Shown: one piece after another, positions 54,856 through 63,849 of the stretch
Position numbering within the stretch: the first letter of the stretch is position 1
Layout: each line of letters begins with the position of its first letter
DNA from: Streptomyces sp. C10-9-1
Lineage (GTDB): Bacteria; Actinomycetota; Actinomycetes; Streptomycetales; Streptomycetaceae
Direction of reading: 5' to 3'
Length of the DNA stretch: 64,000 nucleotides
Assembly: GCF_024497955.1 (NCBI RefSeq)
Contig: NZ_JANHKP010000001.1
Coordinates: 372,001-436,000 of the forward strand
Position numbers and translations under genes: made by a program
The notes under the pieces: generated by a model
Seen by the model: the letters and a program-made list of their open reading frames with translations, nothing else
The model's database searches: none
Told to the model about the DNA's origin: nothing

Positions 54856-55479
54856 ATGCCCCATGTCTCCGCCGCCGAGCGCCGCCCCCAGCTGATCAGA
54901 GCAGCGATCACGCTGATGACCAGGGAGGGTGTCGCCGCCGGCAGCACGCGCGCCATCGCCGCGGAACTCGGCGTCGCGCAGGCGACGGTGCACTACACCT
55001 TCGGCACGAAGGAGGACCTGTACCGGGCGGTCATGGAGCAGCTGACCGGGGACCTGGTCGCGCAGGTCGAGCGGGCGGCGCCCCGGGACGCGGGCTTCGA
55101 GGAGACGATCGCCGCGCTGGCCGGTGCGCTCTGGCGCACCGTCGAGGAGGAGACCAGCGGCTACCGGCTGCTCACGGAGCTGGCGATGCTTGCCCTGCGC
55201 ACCCCGGGTCTCGGCGAGGCCCGCACCGCGCACTACCGGCAGGTCAACGAGGTCACCGAACGCATCGTGTCCGAGACCGCGGCCCGCACCGGATTCACCC
55301 TCGCCCAGCCCGCGGACCTGGTCGCCCGGTTCTTCCTCGCCGGTTTCGAGGGCCTGACGATGCAACGGCTGTACGTGCCGGACGAACCCGCGAACGGCTC
55401 CGACCTCCGGGCCCTGGTCGCCGCGACCGTCGCACTGGCCTCCGGCGGGCTCGACCTCGCCGCCGTGCCCACGGGGTGA
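54856..55479 (+). CDS. TetR-family transcriptional regulator
   Basis: 207 residues. The HTH lies at about 7-55 (RRPQLIRAAITLMTREGV, then STRAIAAELGVAQATVHYTF). The ligand-binding half is helical with no recognised effector signature. It is convergent with the P450 gene 115 bases away. In Bacillus megaterium the TetR-type repressor BM3R1 controls the homologous CYP102A1, so control of the P450 and the exporter beyond it is likely but unproven. Operator-like palindromes lie in the P450 promoter region. Confidence 0.9.
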   Translation: MPHVSAAERRPQLIRAAITLMTREGVAAGSTRAIAAELGVAQATVHYTFGTKEDLYRAVMEQLTGDLVAQVERAAPRDAGFEETIAALAGALWRTVEEETSGYRLLTELAMLALRTPGLGEARTAHYRQVNEVTERIVSETAARTGFTLAQPADLVARFFLAGFEGLTMQRLYVPDEPANGSDLRALVAATVALASGGLDLAAVPTG

Positions 55480-55593
55480 CGGCGCGCCCCGCCCCCATCT
55501 GCCGGGCCGACGGGGTGTGCGCGGACGGGGCGGGACGTCCGGCGGCCGCGGACGCCGGCGCGCCCGCGGCCCCGGTCGCCGGGGACCGGCGGG

Positions 55594-58500
55594 TCAGCCG
55601 CTCCAGACGTCCTCGACGAAGCGGCCCGACTCGACGAGGCTGATCAGCCAGCCGGCCGCCTCGCCCTCGCCCGAGCCGGTCCGCTGACGGTAGACCGCCA
55701 TGAACGCCTCCCGCACCGCGGGCGCCATCCGGTTGCCGTCGCCGCAGACGTGGACCCGGCCGCCGGCCTCCAGGACCGCCCAGACCTCGTCGGCCTCGCG
55801 GGCGATGCGGTCCTGCACGAAGCGGGCGCCGTCGACGGGGGCGTGACGGAAGGTGGGGCGCATGCTGACGGCTCCGGCGGCCTCGGCGGCCTCGAAGTCC
55901 TCGCGGTGGAGGTAGTCGACGTCCGGGTGGTCGCAGCCGAAGTAGCACAGCAGGGTGCCGGTCGCCCCGGTGCGGTGCCGGTCGAGCACGGCTCCGCGGA
56001 AGGGGGCGAGTCCGGTGCCCGCGCTGACCAGGACCACCGGGACGGAGGGGTCCTCGGGGAGGCGGAAGGACTCGTTGCAGGGCAGCACCCGGGCCTGGAC
56101 GACGTCGCCCGCGCGCACCCGCCGGAGGTAGTCGGAGGCGATCCCGCGGAAGGTGCCCTCGCCGGAGCGGTGGGGCGCGGCGAGCAGCGACACCATCAGG
56201 TCCGCCTCGCCGGGCTGGGCGGCCGCGGACGAGGAGATGGAGTAGTGCCGGGGGCGCATGACCGGCAGGAGTTCCAGGAAGCGCTCGAAGGGCAGCTCGC
56301 AGGCGCGGTACCTCTCCAGCAGGTCCAGGACGCTGCGCCCCGGTGCCGTCACCTGCGCGTGGAAGGTGTCCGCGTCCGCCGCGGCGAGGGCCGACAGGGG
56401 CTGCTTCTCGGGCGGGCAGGCCGTGTGCTCCGCGAGCACGGCCGCATCCGCGGGCGTGGCGGCGGACTGGAGCTCCACGAAGTCGGCGAGGAGCCGGCGC
56501 AGGGTCAGCGGCCGGTCGACGGGCAGGACGCCGCGGGTGCGGCGCCGGGCCCGGAGGCGGACGGTGCGGTCCGGGTCGAGTCCGAAGCGTTCGGCGACCC
56601 GCCGGACGAGAGCGTCCGGGTTGCGCGGGAGGACGGCCAGGTGGTCGGCGGTCCGGTAGGTGACGCCCTCGGGCAGCCGCAGCCGCAGGAACCGCTTGGA
56701 CCGGCCGAGTTCGTGGTCCGTGTCGACGAGCTCGCGGGTGTCGAGGACCTCCATGGGCCGGAGGCCGTGGCGCTCGGCGAGAGCGCCGACGACGGAGTCG
56801 TCCGCGTCCTCCAAGGTGTAGAGGGCCTGGCCCGCGTCGGGCTCCGCGGGTGCCTGGGCCCCTGACACGGCGTCGCCGTACCGCTCCAGCAGCACGGTCC
56901 ACAGCTCGGTGGTCCAGCGGTCCACCGCCCCCGCGAAGTCGCCGGAGGCGTCGGCGGCGCCGCGCGCCAGGAGGGGGACGGCGCCGGCCGCCGCCAGGCG
57001 CTCGTCGACGAGCGTGGGGATCCGCTGGTAGGTGGCGGCCCAGTTGCGGTCGCCGACGCCGAGCACGGCGTAGCGGAGACCGGTGAGCGAGCCGGCCTCC
57101 AGCCCCTCCAGCCAGTCGAGGAACCGGGCGGCGTCGTCGGTGGGCCTGCCGTTGTAGGAGGCGGCGACGATCACCAGCGGGCCGGCGGCGGGGTCCAGCC
57201 TCCCGGCGGCCTCGTCGAGGGGCGCCACACGGGGGTCGAAGCCGTGCTCCGCGCCTTCGACCGACAGTTCCCGGGCGAGACCGGCGCAGGTCCCGAGGTT
57301 GGAGCCGTGCAGCACGGTGAGCGTGGCGCCCGAGGCCCGCCGGGCCCGGCCCGCGGCCTGCCCGCGCCCCGCCGTCGCGGCGGGCGCCGCGACGGCGGGC
57401 CGGCGGCGCTCCCCGGGGGTGCGCCGGGCCAGTTCGAGCGTGAAGCCGTCCGGCTTGAGGGTGAGCGTCTGCTTGATCCGCAACCGGTAGTCGGCATGGT
57501 CGATCAGCCGGTAGCGGTGGACGAGCAGGCCGAGCAGGAGGGTGGCCTCGTGCAGCGCGAACTGCCGTCCGATGCAGGCCCGTTCCCCGCTGCCGAAGGG
57601 CTTGAAGAGGTGGACGGAGCGCTTCTCCTCCTGCTCCCGGGTGAAGCGCTCGGGGTCGAACAGCTCGACGTTGTCGCCCCAGGCGGGGTCGCGGTGCAGG
57701 GCGGGGGTCAGGACCATCAGCGTCTCGCCCTCGCGGACCGCGTACCTGCCCCCGATGACGGTGTCCCGAAGGGGCTCCACCGCGTAGCCGGGCGCGGTCG
57801 GCCACAGCCGGAGGCTCTCGTTGAGCACCTGGCGGATGTAGGTGAGCCTGCCGACGTCGCCGTGGTCGGGGTCCGGCGTCTCCTCGTCGCCCCACAGCGC
57901 GTCGGCCTCGGCCTGCGCCCGTGCGAGCACCTCCGGGTGCTTGGTCAGGTAGTACAGGGCGAAGGACAGCGCGCCGCTGGTCGTCTCGTGCCCGGCGATG
58001 AGGAACGTGATGACCTGGTTGCGGATGTTCACGTCGTCGAGCGGCCGGCCCGTCCGGGGGTCCGGGGTGTGGAGCATCCGGCCGAGCAGGTCGCCGGTGC
58101 CGGTGTCCCCGGACGCCCGGCGCCGCCGGACGACCTCGTCGACGAGGTCGGTCATCAGCGCGATGTCGCGGCGGAACTGCTCGGACCGCCTGACCCTGAA
58201 GCGGTCCGAGCCCGGGAGGGACTCCGTCTTGGCCTGGGCGAAGGCCAGGGCACGGGCCATGGCCCCGACGAAGGCGTGCTGCTCCTCCCGCCGGAACGAC
58301 GCGAAGTCGTGGCCGAACCCGCAGAGCCCGATGGTGTCGAAGGTCAGACGCGTCATGTCCTCGGGCACGTCGACGGCGCGGCGGCCGGCGGCGGCCCGGT
58401 CCCACACGCCGATCAGCGAGCGGGCCACGCGCAGCATGGTCGCGTGGTAGTCGCGCATCGCCCCGAGGGAGAAGGCCGGCATCAGGATGTCGTGCGCCTT

Positions 58501-58815
58501 GCGCCAGTTCGCCTCGTGGTGGAAGGCGGTGAACAGGCCGTCCCCGGCGAACTGCCGGAGTTCGACCAGGTCGGCGTGCACGTTCTTGCGGAAGCGGGAC
58601 TCGTCCGCCAGTTCCGCCACCAGGTCCAGGCCGCCGACGATCACGACCTCGCCCCCGAAGGCGCGGACCCGGTAGACCGGCCCGAGGTCCCTGACCTCTC
58701 TCATCAGGTGGGCGGTCCCCTCGAACCCCCTGGGGAGCGTGAGGGCGTGGCCGACCAGGGGCAGGGCCGGGCGCTCGGGTACCGGGAGGAGTGTGGGGAC
58801 GGACGACTGGGTCAT
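55594..58815 (-). CDS. Self-sufficient cytochrome P450 / NADPH reductase fusion, CYP102 (P450-BM3) type
   Basis: 1073 residues. P450 domain 1-470: I-helix AGHETTSG (about 273), K-helix ESLR, haem loop FKPFGSGERACIG with Cys at about 410. A linker leads to a flavodoxin domain (about 495-635, TVLHGSNLGTCAGLA). The FAD/NADPH reductase domain fills the rest, with RHYSISSSA for FAD, VSAGTGLAPFRG for NADPH, and VHVCGDGNRMAP. Order and length match CYP102 enzymes, which hydroxylate fatty acids near the omega end using NADPH. The reductase and haem motifs are intact. The substrate is inferred from the family. Confidence 0.93.
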   Translation of the reverse strand: MTQSSVPTLLPVPERPALPLVGHALTLPRGFEGTAHLMREVRDLGPVYRVRAFGGEVVIVGGLDLVAELADESRFRKNVHADLVELRQFAGDGLFTAFHHEANWRKAHDILMPAFSLGAMRDYHATMLRVARSLIGVWDRAAAGRRAVDVPEDMTRLTFDTIGLCGFGHDFASFRREEQHAFVGAMARALAFAQAKTESLPGSDRFRVRRSEQFRRDIALMTDLVDEVVRRRRASGDTGTGDLLGRMLHTPDPRTGRPLDDVNIRNQVITFLIAGHETTSGALSFALYYLTKHPEVLARAQAEADALWGDEETPDPDHGDVGRLTYIRQVLNESLRLWPTAPGYAVEPLRDTVIGGRYAVREGETLMVLTPALHRDPAWGDNVELFDPERFTREQEEKRSVHLFKPFGSGERACIGRQFALHEATLLLGLLVHRYRLIDHADYRLRIKQTLTLKPDGFTLELARRTPGERRRPAVAAPAATAGRGQAAGRARRASGATLTVLHGSNLGTCAGLARELSVEGAEHGFDPRVAPLDEAAGRLDPAAGPLVIVAASYNGRPTDDAARFLDWLEGLEAGSLTGLRYAVLGVGDRNWAATYQRIPTLVDERLAAAGAVPLLARGAADASGDFAGAVDRWTTELWTVLLERYGDAVSGAQAPAEPDAGQALYTLEDADDSVVGALAERHGLRPMEVLDTRELVDTDHELGRSKRFLRLRLPEGVTYRTADHLAVLPRNPDALVRRVAERFGLDPDRTVRLRARRRTRGVLPVDRPLTLRRLLADFVELQSAATPADAAVLAEHTACPPEKQPLSALAAADADTFHAQVTAPGRSVLDLLERYRACELPFERFLELLPVMRPRHYSISSSAAAQPGEADLMVSLLAAPHRSGEGTFRGIASDYLRRVRAGDVVQARVLPCNESFRLPEDPSVPVVLVSAGTGLAPFRGAVLDRHRTGATGTLLCYFGCDHPDVDYLHREDFEAAEAAGAVSMRPTFRHAPVDGARFVQDRIAREADEVWAVLEAGGRVHVCGDGNRMAPAVREAFMAVYRQRTGSGEGEAAGWLISLVESGRFVEDVWSG

Positions 58816-58851
58816 GGGCGTGCCTTTCGTTCCGCATCGTTCGGCACCGTC

Positions 58852-58880
58852 AACCTACAAGCGACCTTGTCACTCGACAA
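58852..58880 (-). promoter_or_regulatory. P450 promoter overlapped by a TTGTC-N4-GACAA operator
   Basis: On the minus strand TTGTCG (plus 58875-58880) is followed after exactly 17 bases by TAGGTT (plus 58852-58857), a good Streptomyces vegetative promoter. The perfect inverted repeat TTGTC-ACTC-GACAA (58867-58880) covers the -35 box, so a bound repressor would block it. Confidence 0.65.
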
Positions 58881-58893
58881 TGTCACTTGATTG

Positions 58894-58905
58894 TGTCGAT
58901 TGACA
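58894..58905. promoter_or_regulatory. Second TGTC-N4-GACA site
   Basis: TGTCGATTGACA repeats the core of the palindrome at 58867-58880 with a different centre. Its midpoint is 26 bases from the first, which may allow two dimers to bind. Confidence 0.5.
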
Positions 58906-58952
58906 CCCCGCACGGCAGAACGAAACGGCGCCCTCGAACGTCTCGCCCCGGC

Positions 58953-59008
58953 CCGACGACCCGACGACCCGACGACCCGACGACCCGACGACCCGACGAC
59001 CCGACGGC
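58953..59008. repeat. 8-bp tandem repeat (CCGACGAC)
   Basis: Six perfect head-to-tail copies of CCGACGAC (58953-59000) and a seventh with one change (59001-59008), between the divergent P450 and MFS genes. It is not in any gene. Confidence 0.9.
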
Positions 59009-59126
59009 GACCGGGCGGCGACCGGGCGGGCACGGGGCCGCCCGGGCCGCGCACCCCTCCCCGCACGGAACGGGGCGAGCCGTGTCCCGGCCCGGGACGG
59101 CGGGCCCCGCGTACTACCGTGTGACG

Positions 59127-60716
59127 GTGCGTCAGAACGAGCGGCCGACCGGCACCCCGTGGACGAGAACCCAGAGACTGACGATCGTCGCCACCGGACT
59201 GGGACTCTTCCTGGTCTTCCTGGACGCACTGATCGCGAACGTGGCACTGCCGGACATCCAGCGGGACTTCGGGGTGGGCGAGTCCGGGCTGCAATGGGTG
59301 GTCGCCGCGTACTCCCTCGGCATGGCCGTGTTCATCATGGCCGGGGCCACCGCCGCCGACCGCTTCGGGCGCAGGCTCCTGTTCCTCGCCAGCGTCTCCG
59401 TGTTCACCCTCGCCTCCGTGGCGGCGGGCCTGGCCCCGGGGCTCACCTCGCTCGCGGTCGCGCGGGCGGTGCAGGGTGTCGCCGCCGCGACGGTGACCGT
59501 CACCTCGCTGGCGCTGGTGAGCGCCGCGTTCCCGGACGCCGCCGACCGGGCGAAGGCCATCGGACTGTGGACCGGCGTGGCGAGCGTCGCCACCGCCCTG
59601 GGGCCGACCGTCGGCGGCGTGCTGACCGAGAGCATCAGCTGGCGGGCCGTGTTCATGGTCAACGTACCCGTCAGCCTGCTGGTGCTGGCACTGACGCTCC
59701 GGTACGTCACCGAGTCCCGGGAGGAGCGGCCCCGCGGGTTCGACTGGGGCGGCCAGCTGCTGTTCGTCGTGGCCGTCGGCGGCCTGGCCTACGGGCTCAT
59801 CCAGGGCCAGAACGTCGGCTGGACCTCGGCCGGGATCCTGACCCTGCTGACGGTCGGCGCAACGGGACTCCTCGCCTTCGCCTGGTACGAACTCCGCACC
59901 CCGCAGCCGATGATGGACGTCCGGCTCTTCGGGCGCCGCACCTACGCCGTGGCCATCGCCACGATCTTCTCGGCGTTCTTCAGCGCCTACGGGATGCTGC
60001 TCGTCGTCACCCAGTACTTCCAGAACGTCGAGGCCTACTCGCCCGAGCTCTCCGGGCTGCTGATCCTGCCGTTCTCGTTCACCATCATGGTGCTCTCCCC
60101 GATCTCGGGGCGGCTGGCCGCGCGGTTCGGGCCGCTGCCCGTCGCCAGGATCGGCCAGCCCCTGCTGGTGGCGTCACTGGTCGTCATCGCCCTGGGCATG
60201 CCGGTCTCCGTGGCCGTCGTCGCGACGGGCCTGTTCCTGTGCGGCGCCGGGGTGGCGCTGCTCGCCACCCCCATCACCGCCCTGGCCATGGGCTCGGTAC
60301 CGGTGGACCGGGCCGGGATGGCCTCGGGCATCATGAGCGCCCAGCGGGCCATCGGCTCGACCTTCGGCTTCGCGGCCCTCGGCAGCATCCTCGCGGTCTG
60401 GCTCGGCAGCACCCTCGACGCCGACCTGAGCGAGGCCGTTCCCGACGCGCGAGCCCGCCAGGCCATCGCGGACAGGATCGTCGACGAGGCGAACCCCCAC
60501 GCCTACGCGGCCGAGATCGGCCCCGGCAGGCCGCTGCCCGCTCCGTCCCCCGGCCAGACCGAGGCCGTCGCGGACGCGGCGCGACAGGACTTCGTCGAGG
60601 CCTGCCAGGTGAGCGTCGGGGCCGGCGCCGCGGTGTGCGCGGTGACCATGGTGCTGCTCTGGACGGCCACCCGCCGCGACTCCGGCAGGGACGCACCCGG
60701 GCGGGACGGGGGGTGA
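59127..60716 (+). CDS. MFS drug/fatty-acid exporter, DHA2 (14-helix) type
   Basis: 529 residues from the GTG at 59127; a GTG two codons upstream is equally possible. No ribosome site is present, and TACTAC at 59112-59117 could be a -10 for a leaderless message. Fourteen membrane helices are predicted, with the motif-A-like loop GATAADRFGRRLLFLAS after helix 2 and the antiporter motif C around ALGPTVGGVL in helix 5. DHA2 proteins export drugs or lipids with proton exchange. It is divergent from the P450 gene, so it may export the P450 product or the toxic substrate. Confidence 0.85.
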   Translation: MRQNERPTGTPWTRTQRLTIVATGLGLFLVFLDALIANVALPDIQRDFGVGESGLQWVVAAYSLGMAVFIMAGATAADRFGRRLLFLASVSVFTLASVAAGLAPGLTSLAVARAVQGVAAATVTVTSLALVSAAFPDAADRAKAIGLWTGVASVATALGPTVGGVLTESISWRAVFMVNVPVSLLVLALTLRYVTESREERPRGFDWGGQLLFVVAVGGLAYGLIQGQNVGWTSAGILTLLTVGATGLLAFAWYELRTPQPMMDVRLFGRRTYAVAIATIFSAFFSAYGMLLVVTQYFQNVEAYSPELSGLLILPFSFTIMVLSPISGRLAARFGPLPVARIGQPLLVASLVVIALGMPVSVAVVATGLFLCGAGVALLATPITALAMGSVPVDRAGMASGIMSAQRAIGSTFGFAALGSILAVWLGSTLDADLSEAVPDARARQAIADRIVDEANPHAYAAEIGPGRPLPAPSPGQTEAVADAARQDFVEACQVSVGAGAAVCAVTMVLLWTATRRDSGRDAPGRDGG

Positions 60717-61039
60717 CCGTCCCGCCGCACGCGGCCGGCGGATGCTCGGCGTCCGACCGCCGACCGCCGACCGGACGGCGGAAGGGGCCCGGCGAGCCCC
60801 GCCAGCCACACGCCCCCACACGGCTGGACGAACACCACCTACCCGGACCATTCACCCGAAACACCGCACCACACCCGCTTCGCCTTGCCAGACGCCCCGA
60901 AGGGAACGACGATGCCCTCGGGGGCCGTTCACACGCCGGACCCCGGCAGCCGCCCCACCGGGGCCGCCGTCGCCCCCCGTTCACCCGAACACCACACCCC
61001 GGTGCATTCACATCTCATATATGAGATAGCCTCCACGTC
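60717..61039. other. 320-base intergenic region upstream of the HTH-MurA gene
   Basis: No gene was recognised. TTCACCCGAA occurs twice (60851-60860 and 60980-60989). The right end carries the palindrome at 61012-61027. Confidence 0.55.
61012..61027. promoter_or_regulatory. Perfect 16-bp palindrome at the murA-like promoter
   Basis: ATCTCATATATGAGAT is fully self-complementary and ends 12 bases before the start codon. It overlaps the only AT-rich segment and likely the -10 or transcription start. The downstream protein carries its own HTH domain, so autoregulation is the simplest reading. Confidence 0.7.
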
Positions 61040-62569
61040 ATGTCAGACGACTACCTCGTACGCATCGGCAAGCTCATCCGTGACGCCCGGCAACACCGGG
61101 GCTGGACGCAGAGTCAGCTTGCCGACGCGCTCGGCACCAGTCAGAGCGCGGTCAACCGGATCGAGCGCGGCAATCAGAACATCAGCCTTGAGATGATCGC
61201 GCGCATCGGCGAGGCCCTCGACAGCGAGATCGTCTCGCTCGGGTACGCCGGTCCCATGCACCTGCGCGTCGTCGGCCGCCGGCACCTCTCCGGCGCCATC
61301 GACGTCAAGACGAGCAAGAACGCCTGCGTCGCGCTGCTGTGCGGGGCCCTGCTCAACAAGGGCCGCACCGTCCTGCGCCGCGTCGCCCGCATCGAGGAGG
61401 TCTACCGGCTGCTGGAGGTCCTGGGCTCCATCGGCGTACGGACCCGCTGGATCAACGACGGCCGGGACCTGGAGATCGTGCCGCCCGCCGACCTGGACAT
61501 GGACTCCATCGACGCGGAGGCCGCACGCCGCACCCGGTCCATCATCATGTTCCTCGGACCGCTGCTGCACCGGATGGACGTCTTCCGCCTGCCCTACGCG
61601 GGCGGTTGCGACCTCGGGACGCGCACCATCGAGCCGCACATGATCGCCCTGCGCCGGTTCGGCCTGGACATCACCGCCACCGAAGGCATCTACCACGCCC
61701 AGGTGGACCGCTCCATCACCCCGGGGCGCCCGATCGTGCTGACCGAGCGCGGCGACACCGTCACCGAGAACGCGCTGCTGGCCGCCGCACGGCACGACGG
61801 CGTGACCGTCATCCGCAACGCCTCCTCCAACTACATGGTCCAGGACCTGTGCTTCTTCCTGGAGGCGCTCGGCGTGAAGGTCGAGGGCGTGGGCACCACG
61901 ACCCTCACGGTGCACGGCGTGCCGACCATCGACGTGGACGTGGACTACTCCCCCTCGGAGGACCCGGTCGAGGCCATGAGCCTGATCGCGGCCGCCGTGG
62001 TGACGGAGTCCGAGCTGACGATCCGCCGGGTGCCGATCGAGTTCCTGGAGATCGAGCTGGCCGTCCTGGAGGAGATGGGCCTGGACCACGACAGGGGCGG
62101 CGAGTACGCGGCGGACAACGGCCGCACCCGCCTGGTGGACCTGACGGTGCGCCCCTCGAAGCTGGAGGCGCCCATCGACAAGATCCACCCGATGCCGTTC
62201 CCCGGGCTGAACATCGACAACGTGCCCTTCTTCGCGGCCATCGCCGCCGTGGCCCAGGGGCAGACCCTCATCCACGACTGGGTCTACGACAACCGGGCCA
62301 TCTACCTCACCGACCTGAACCGCCTCGGCGGCCGCCTCCAACTCCTCGACCCGCACCGGGTCCTGGTCGAGGGGCCCACCCGCTGGCGCGCCGCCGAGAT
62401 GATGTGCCCCCCGGCGCTGCGCCCGGCCGTGGTCGTCCTGCTGGCCATGATGGCCGCCGAGGGCACCTCGGTGCTGCGCAACGTCTACGTCATCAACCGC
62501 GGCTACGAGGAGCTGGCGGAGCGCCTGAACTCGGTGGGGGCGCAGATCGAGATCTTCCGCGACATCTGA
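61040..62569 (+). CDS. murA: UDP-N-acetylglucosamine 1-carboxyvinyltransferase-like protein with N-terminal XRE HTH domain
   Basis: 509 residues. Residues 8-65 are a Cro/C1-type HTH (LIRDARQHRGWTQSQLADAL, then SQSAVNRIERG). Residues 72-509 are the EPSP-synthase/MurA double-domain fold: Lys93-Asn94 (VKTSKNACVAL) contacts UDP-GlcNAc and Cys190 (YAGGCDLGTRTIEPH) is at the position of the catalytic, fosfomycin-reactive Cys. The Arg-rich active-site loops are largely kept. It could transfer enolpyruvate for peptidoglycan or a related polymer, or sense the sugar nucleotide for regulation. S. coelicolor has a comparable gene next to aconitase. Confidence 0.88.
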   Translation: MSDDYLVRIGKLIRDARQHRGWTQSQLADALGTSQSAVNRIERGNQNISLEMIARIGEALDSEIVSLGYAGPMHLRVVGRRHLSGAIDVKTSKNACVALLCGALLNKGRTVLRRVARIEEVYRLLEVLGSIGVRTRWINDGRDLEIVPPADLDMDSIDAEAARRTRSIIMFLGPLLHRMDVFRLPYAGGCDLGTRTIEPHMIALRRFGLDITATEGIYHAQVDRSITPGRPIVLTERGDTVTENALLAAARHDGVTVIRNASSNYMVQDLCFFLEALGVKVEGVGTTTLTVHGVPTIDVDVDYSPSEDPVEAMSLIAAAVVTESELTIRRVPIEFLEIELAVLEEMGLDHDRGGEYAADNGRTRLVDLTVRPSKLEAPIDKIHPMPFPGLNIDNVPFFAAIAAVAQGQTLIHDWVYDNRAIYLTDLNRLGGRLQLLDPHRVLVEGPTRWRAAEMMCPPALRPAVVVLLAMMAAEGTSVLRNVYVINRGYEELAERLNSVGAQIEIFRDI

Positions 62570-62910
62570 CGGGCAGGGTGTCGTGCCCCTTGGAGACAAG
62601 GGGCACGACACCGCGACATGTTGCCTGACCTGCGAATACTTACCTTCACAACCTTTCGCTGATCTCTGTTGTCTTTCAGCACCTTGTGCAACGCGTGTGC
62701 AAGATGATCTTGATTGGTCGACGATGCGTCAGGTAAACCTGAGCAGTCGTCAGCTTTAACGCAGAGTTGTCACCGAAGCGACCTCGCAACGTCTGATGTC
62801 GGTCGCGTCACGCCGACCGCGTGTGGTCGAGGAGGCAAGCCGCCACCTGCCCGATATCTCCGGCCTCGCGACGCAGCCTGGGGTCCAGCCACGCATCTGG
62901 GTCCTCTAAG
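62570..62910. other. Intergenic region of lower GC before the nuclease pseudogene
   Basis: After the terminator the sequence to about 62800 is clearly less GC-rich than the rest of the window and has no recognisable gene. This suggests foreign DNA or a broken junction. The missing 5' end of the nuclease gene is not found here. Confidence 0.5.
62578..62611 (+). terminator. murA terminator
   Basis: GTGTCGTGCCCCTT (62578-62591) pairs perfectly with AAGGGGCACGACAC (62598-62611) around a 6-base loop, 8 bases after the stop. Confidence 0.85.
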
Positions 62911-63833
62911 CGCCACTACGACCTGGCCCTCCGGGACAAGAACAACCGAGACAGCCCTCGAGGGCGGCTCATCTTCGACGTATGGGTCCTGGGCTTCGCC
63001 CACGACGGCAAACGCGAAGTCGACTTCGCCGCCAGTGTGGAGAACATCCAGGTCGCGGCCTCGGGGGACGAGGACGCCAAGCAGTGGCGGATCGGACAGC
63101 ACTTCAGTTCATCCATCGACGCCAGCTCTAGCGACCCCAATCCCCAGCTCACCCAGCCGACCGGTACCAAGCGCGACGAACTCCTCGGCGTCTGGGACTC
63201 CCGGCCCACCTGGACCCTCGTCTACGGCTCGCCGGACCTCGGGGCCAAGTACGCGCAAGGCAACCTCCAGCGCGTCTTCGCCGCGCTGGACATGAACATG
63301 ACCGTCAACTCGCCCACTGTGGACCCCTACGTCGAGGTCGGCGCATACCAACCCGCCTTCCGCTTCGACTACGCCGGCCCCATCGCCGGCAAGTACAAGG
63401 GCACGGTCTTCACCGACGCCCGGGTCGAACTTCTCATGAGCCAAAAGGCTCCCGCTGTCAACGAAAGCGCGCTGCACATCTACGACGCGACAAAGCGACC
63501 GGAACGGACCTTCCCGTCCTTCGTCGGCAAGTCGGTACCCGGTGAGAAGGAACCACTGCACCGCCTCGTCGACACCGATAAGAACGAAAGCAGCGGGCGA
63601 ACTCCATCAAGGAGTGCAAGAAGATCTGGGGCGACTACTCCGGAACCCGCCTGCAGTGCGACGAGTACCCCTTCGCCAGCACTCACGAGGGATCCCTGAA
63701 AGGCAACAACCGCTTCTCCGTCCGCCTGATCGAAGGAACCGACAACGAAGCCGGTGGCCGGATGCTCAACAGCATGTACACCGCCAACCGCATACTCGAT
63801 GGCGACCCCTTCTACGTGAAGATCACCCCCTGA
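62911..63833 (+). pseudogene. Broken NucA/NucB-type secreted nuclease gene
   Basis: Family-like sequence starts at RHYDLALRDKNNR (about 62911) without a start codon, signal peptide or ribosome site, so the 5' end is missing. The frame continues to about 63590 (TDKNESSG). The C-terminal domain is then in another frame (ANSIKECKKIWGDYSG, CDEYPFASTHEG, RMLNSMYTANRILDGDPFYV) up to the stop at 63831-63833. In that frame a stop codon precedes 63582, so an indel of one or two bases near 63585-63597 broke the gene. CDEYPFAS is the core of the NucA/NucB non-specific DNase domain. Confidence 0.75.
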
Positions 63834-63849
63834 CCAAGGAGTCCATCCG

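Larger units (their letters stand above)
58816..59126. other. Divergent promoter region of P450 and MFS genes
   Basis: 310 bases holding a P450 promoter with TetR-like palindromes (58852-58905), then an 8-bp tandem repeat (58953-59008). No gene was recognised. Confidence 0.7.

Noticed and set aside
58953..59008. 8-bp repeats considered as CRISPR or an origin iteron
   Set aside because: There are no spacers, no cas genes, no replication gene and the unit is too short.
60851..60989. Two copies of TTCACCCGAA upstream of the HTH-MurA gene
   Set aside because: The copies are short, 129 bases apart and not palindromic; chance occurrence is possible.
62670..62705. Possible LacI-type operator (TTGTGCAACGCGTGTGCAAG)
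   Set aside because: The arms do not pair in register and it lies beside a pseudogene, so it is not convincing.
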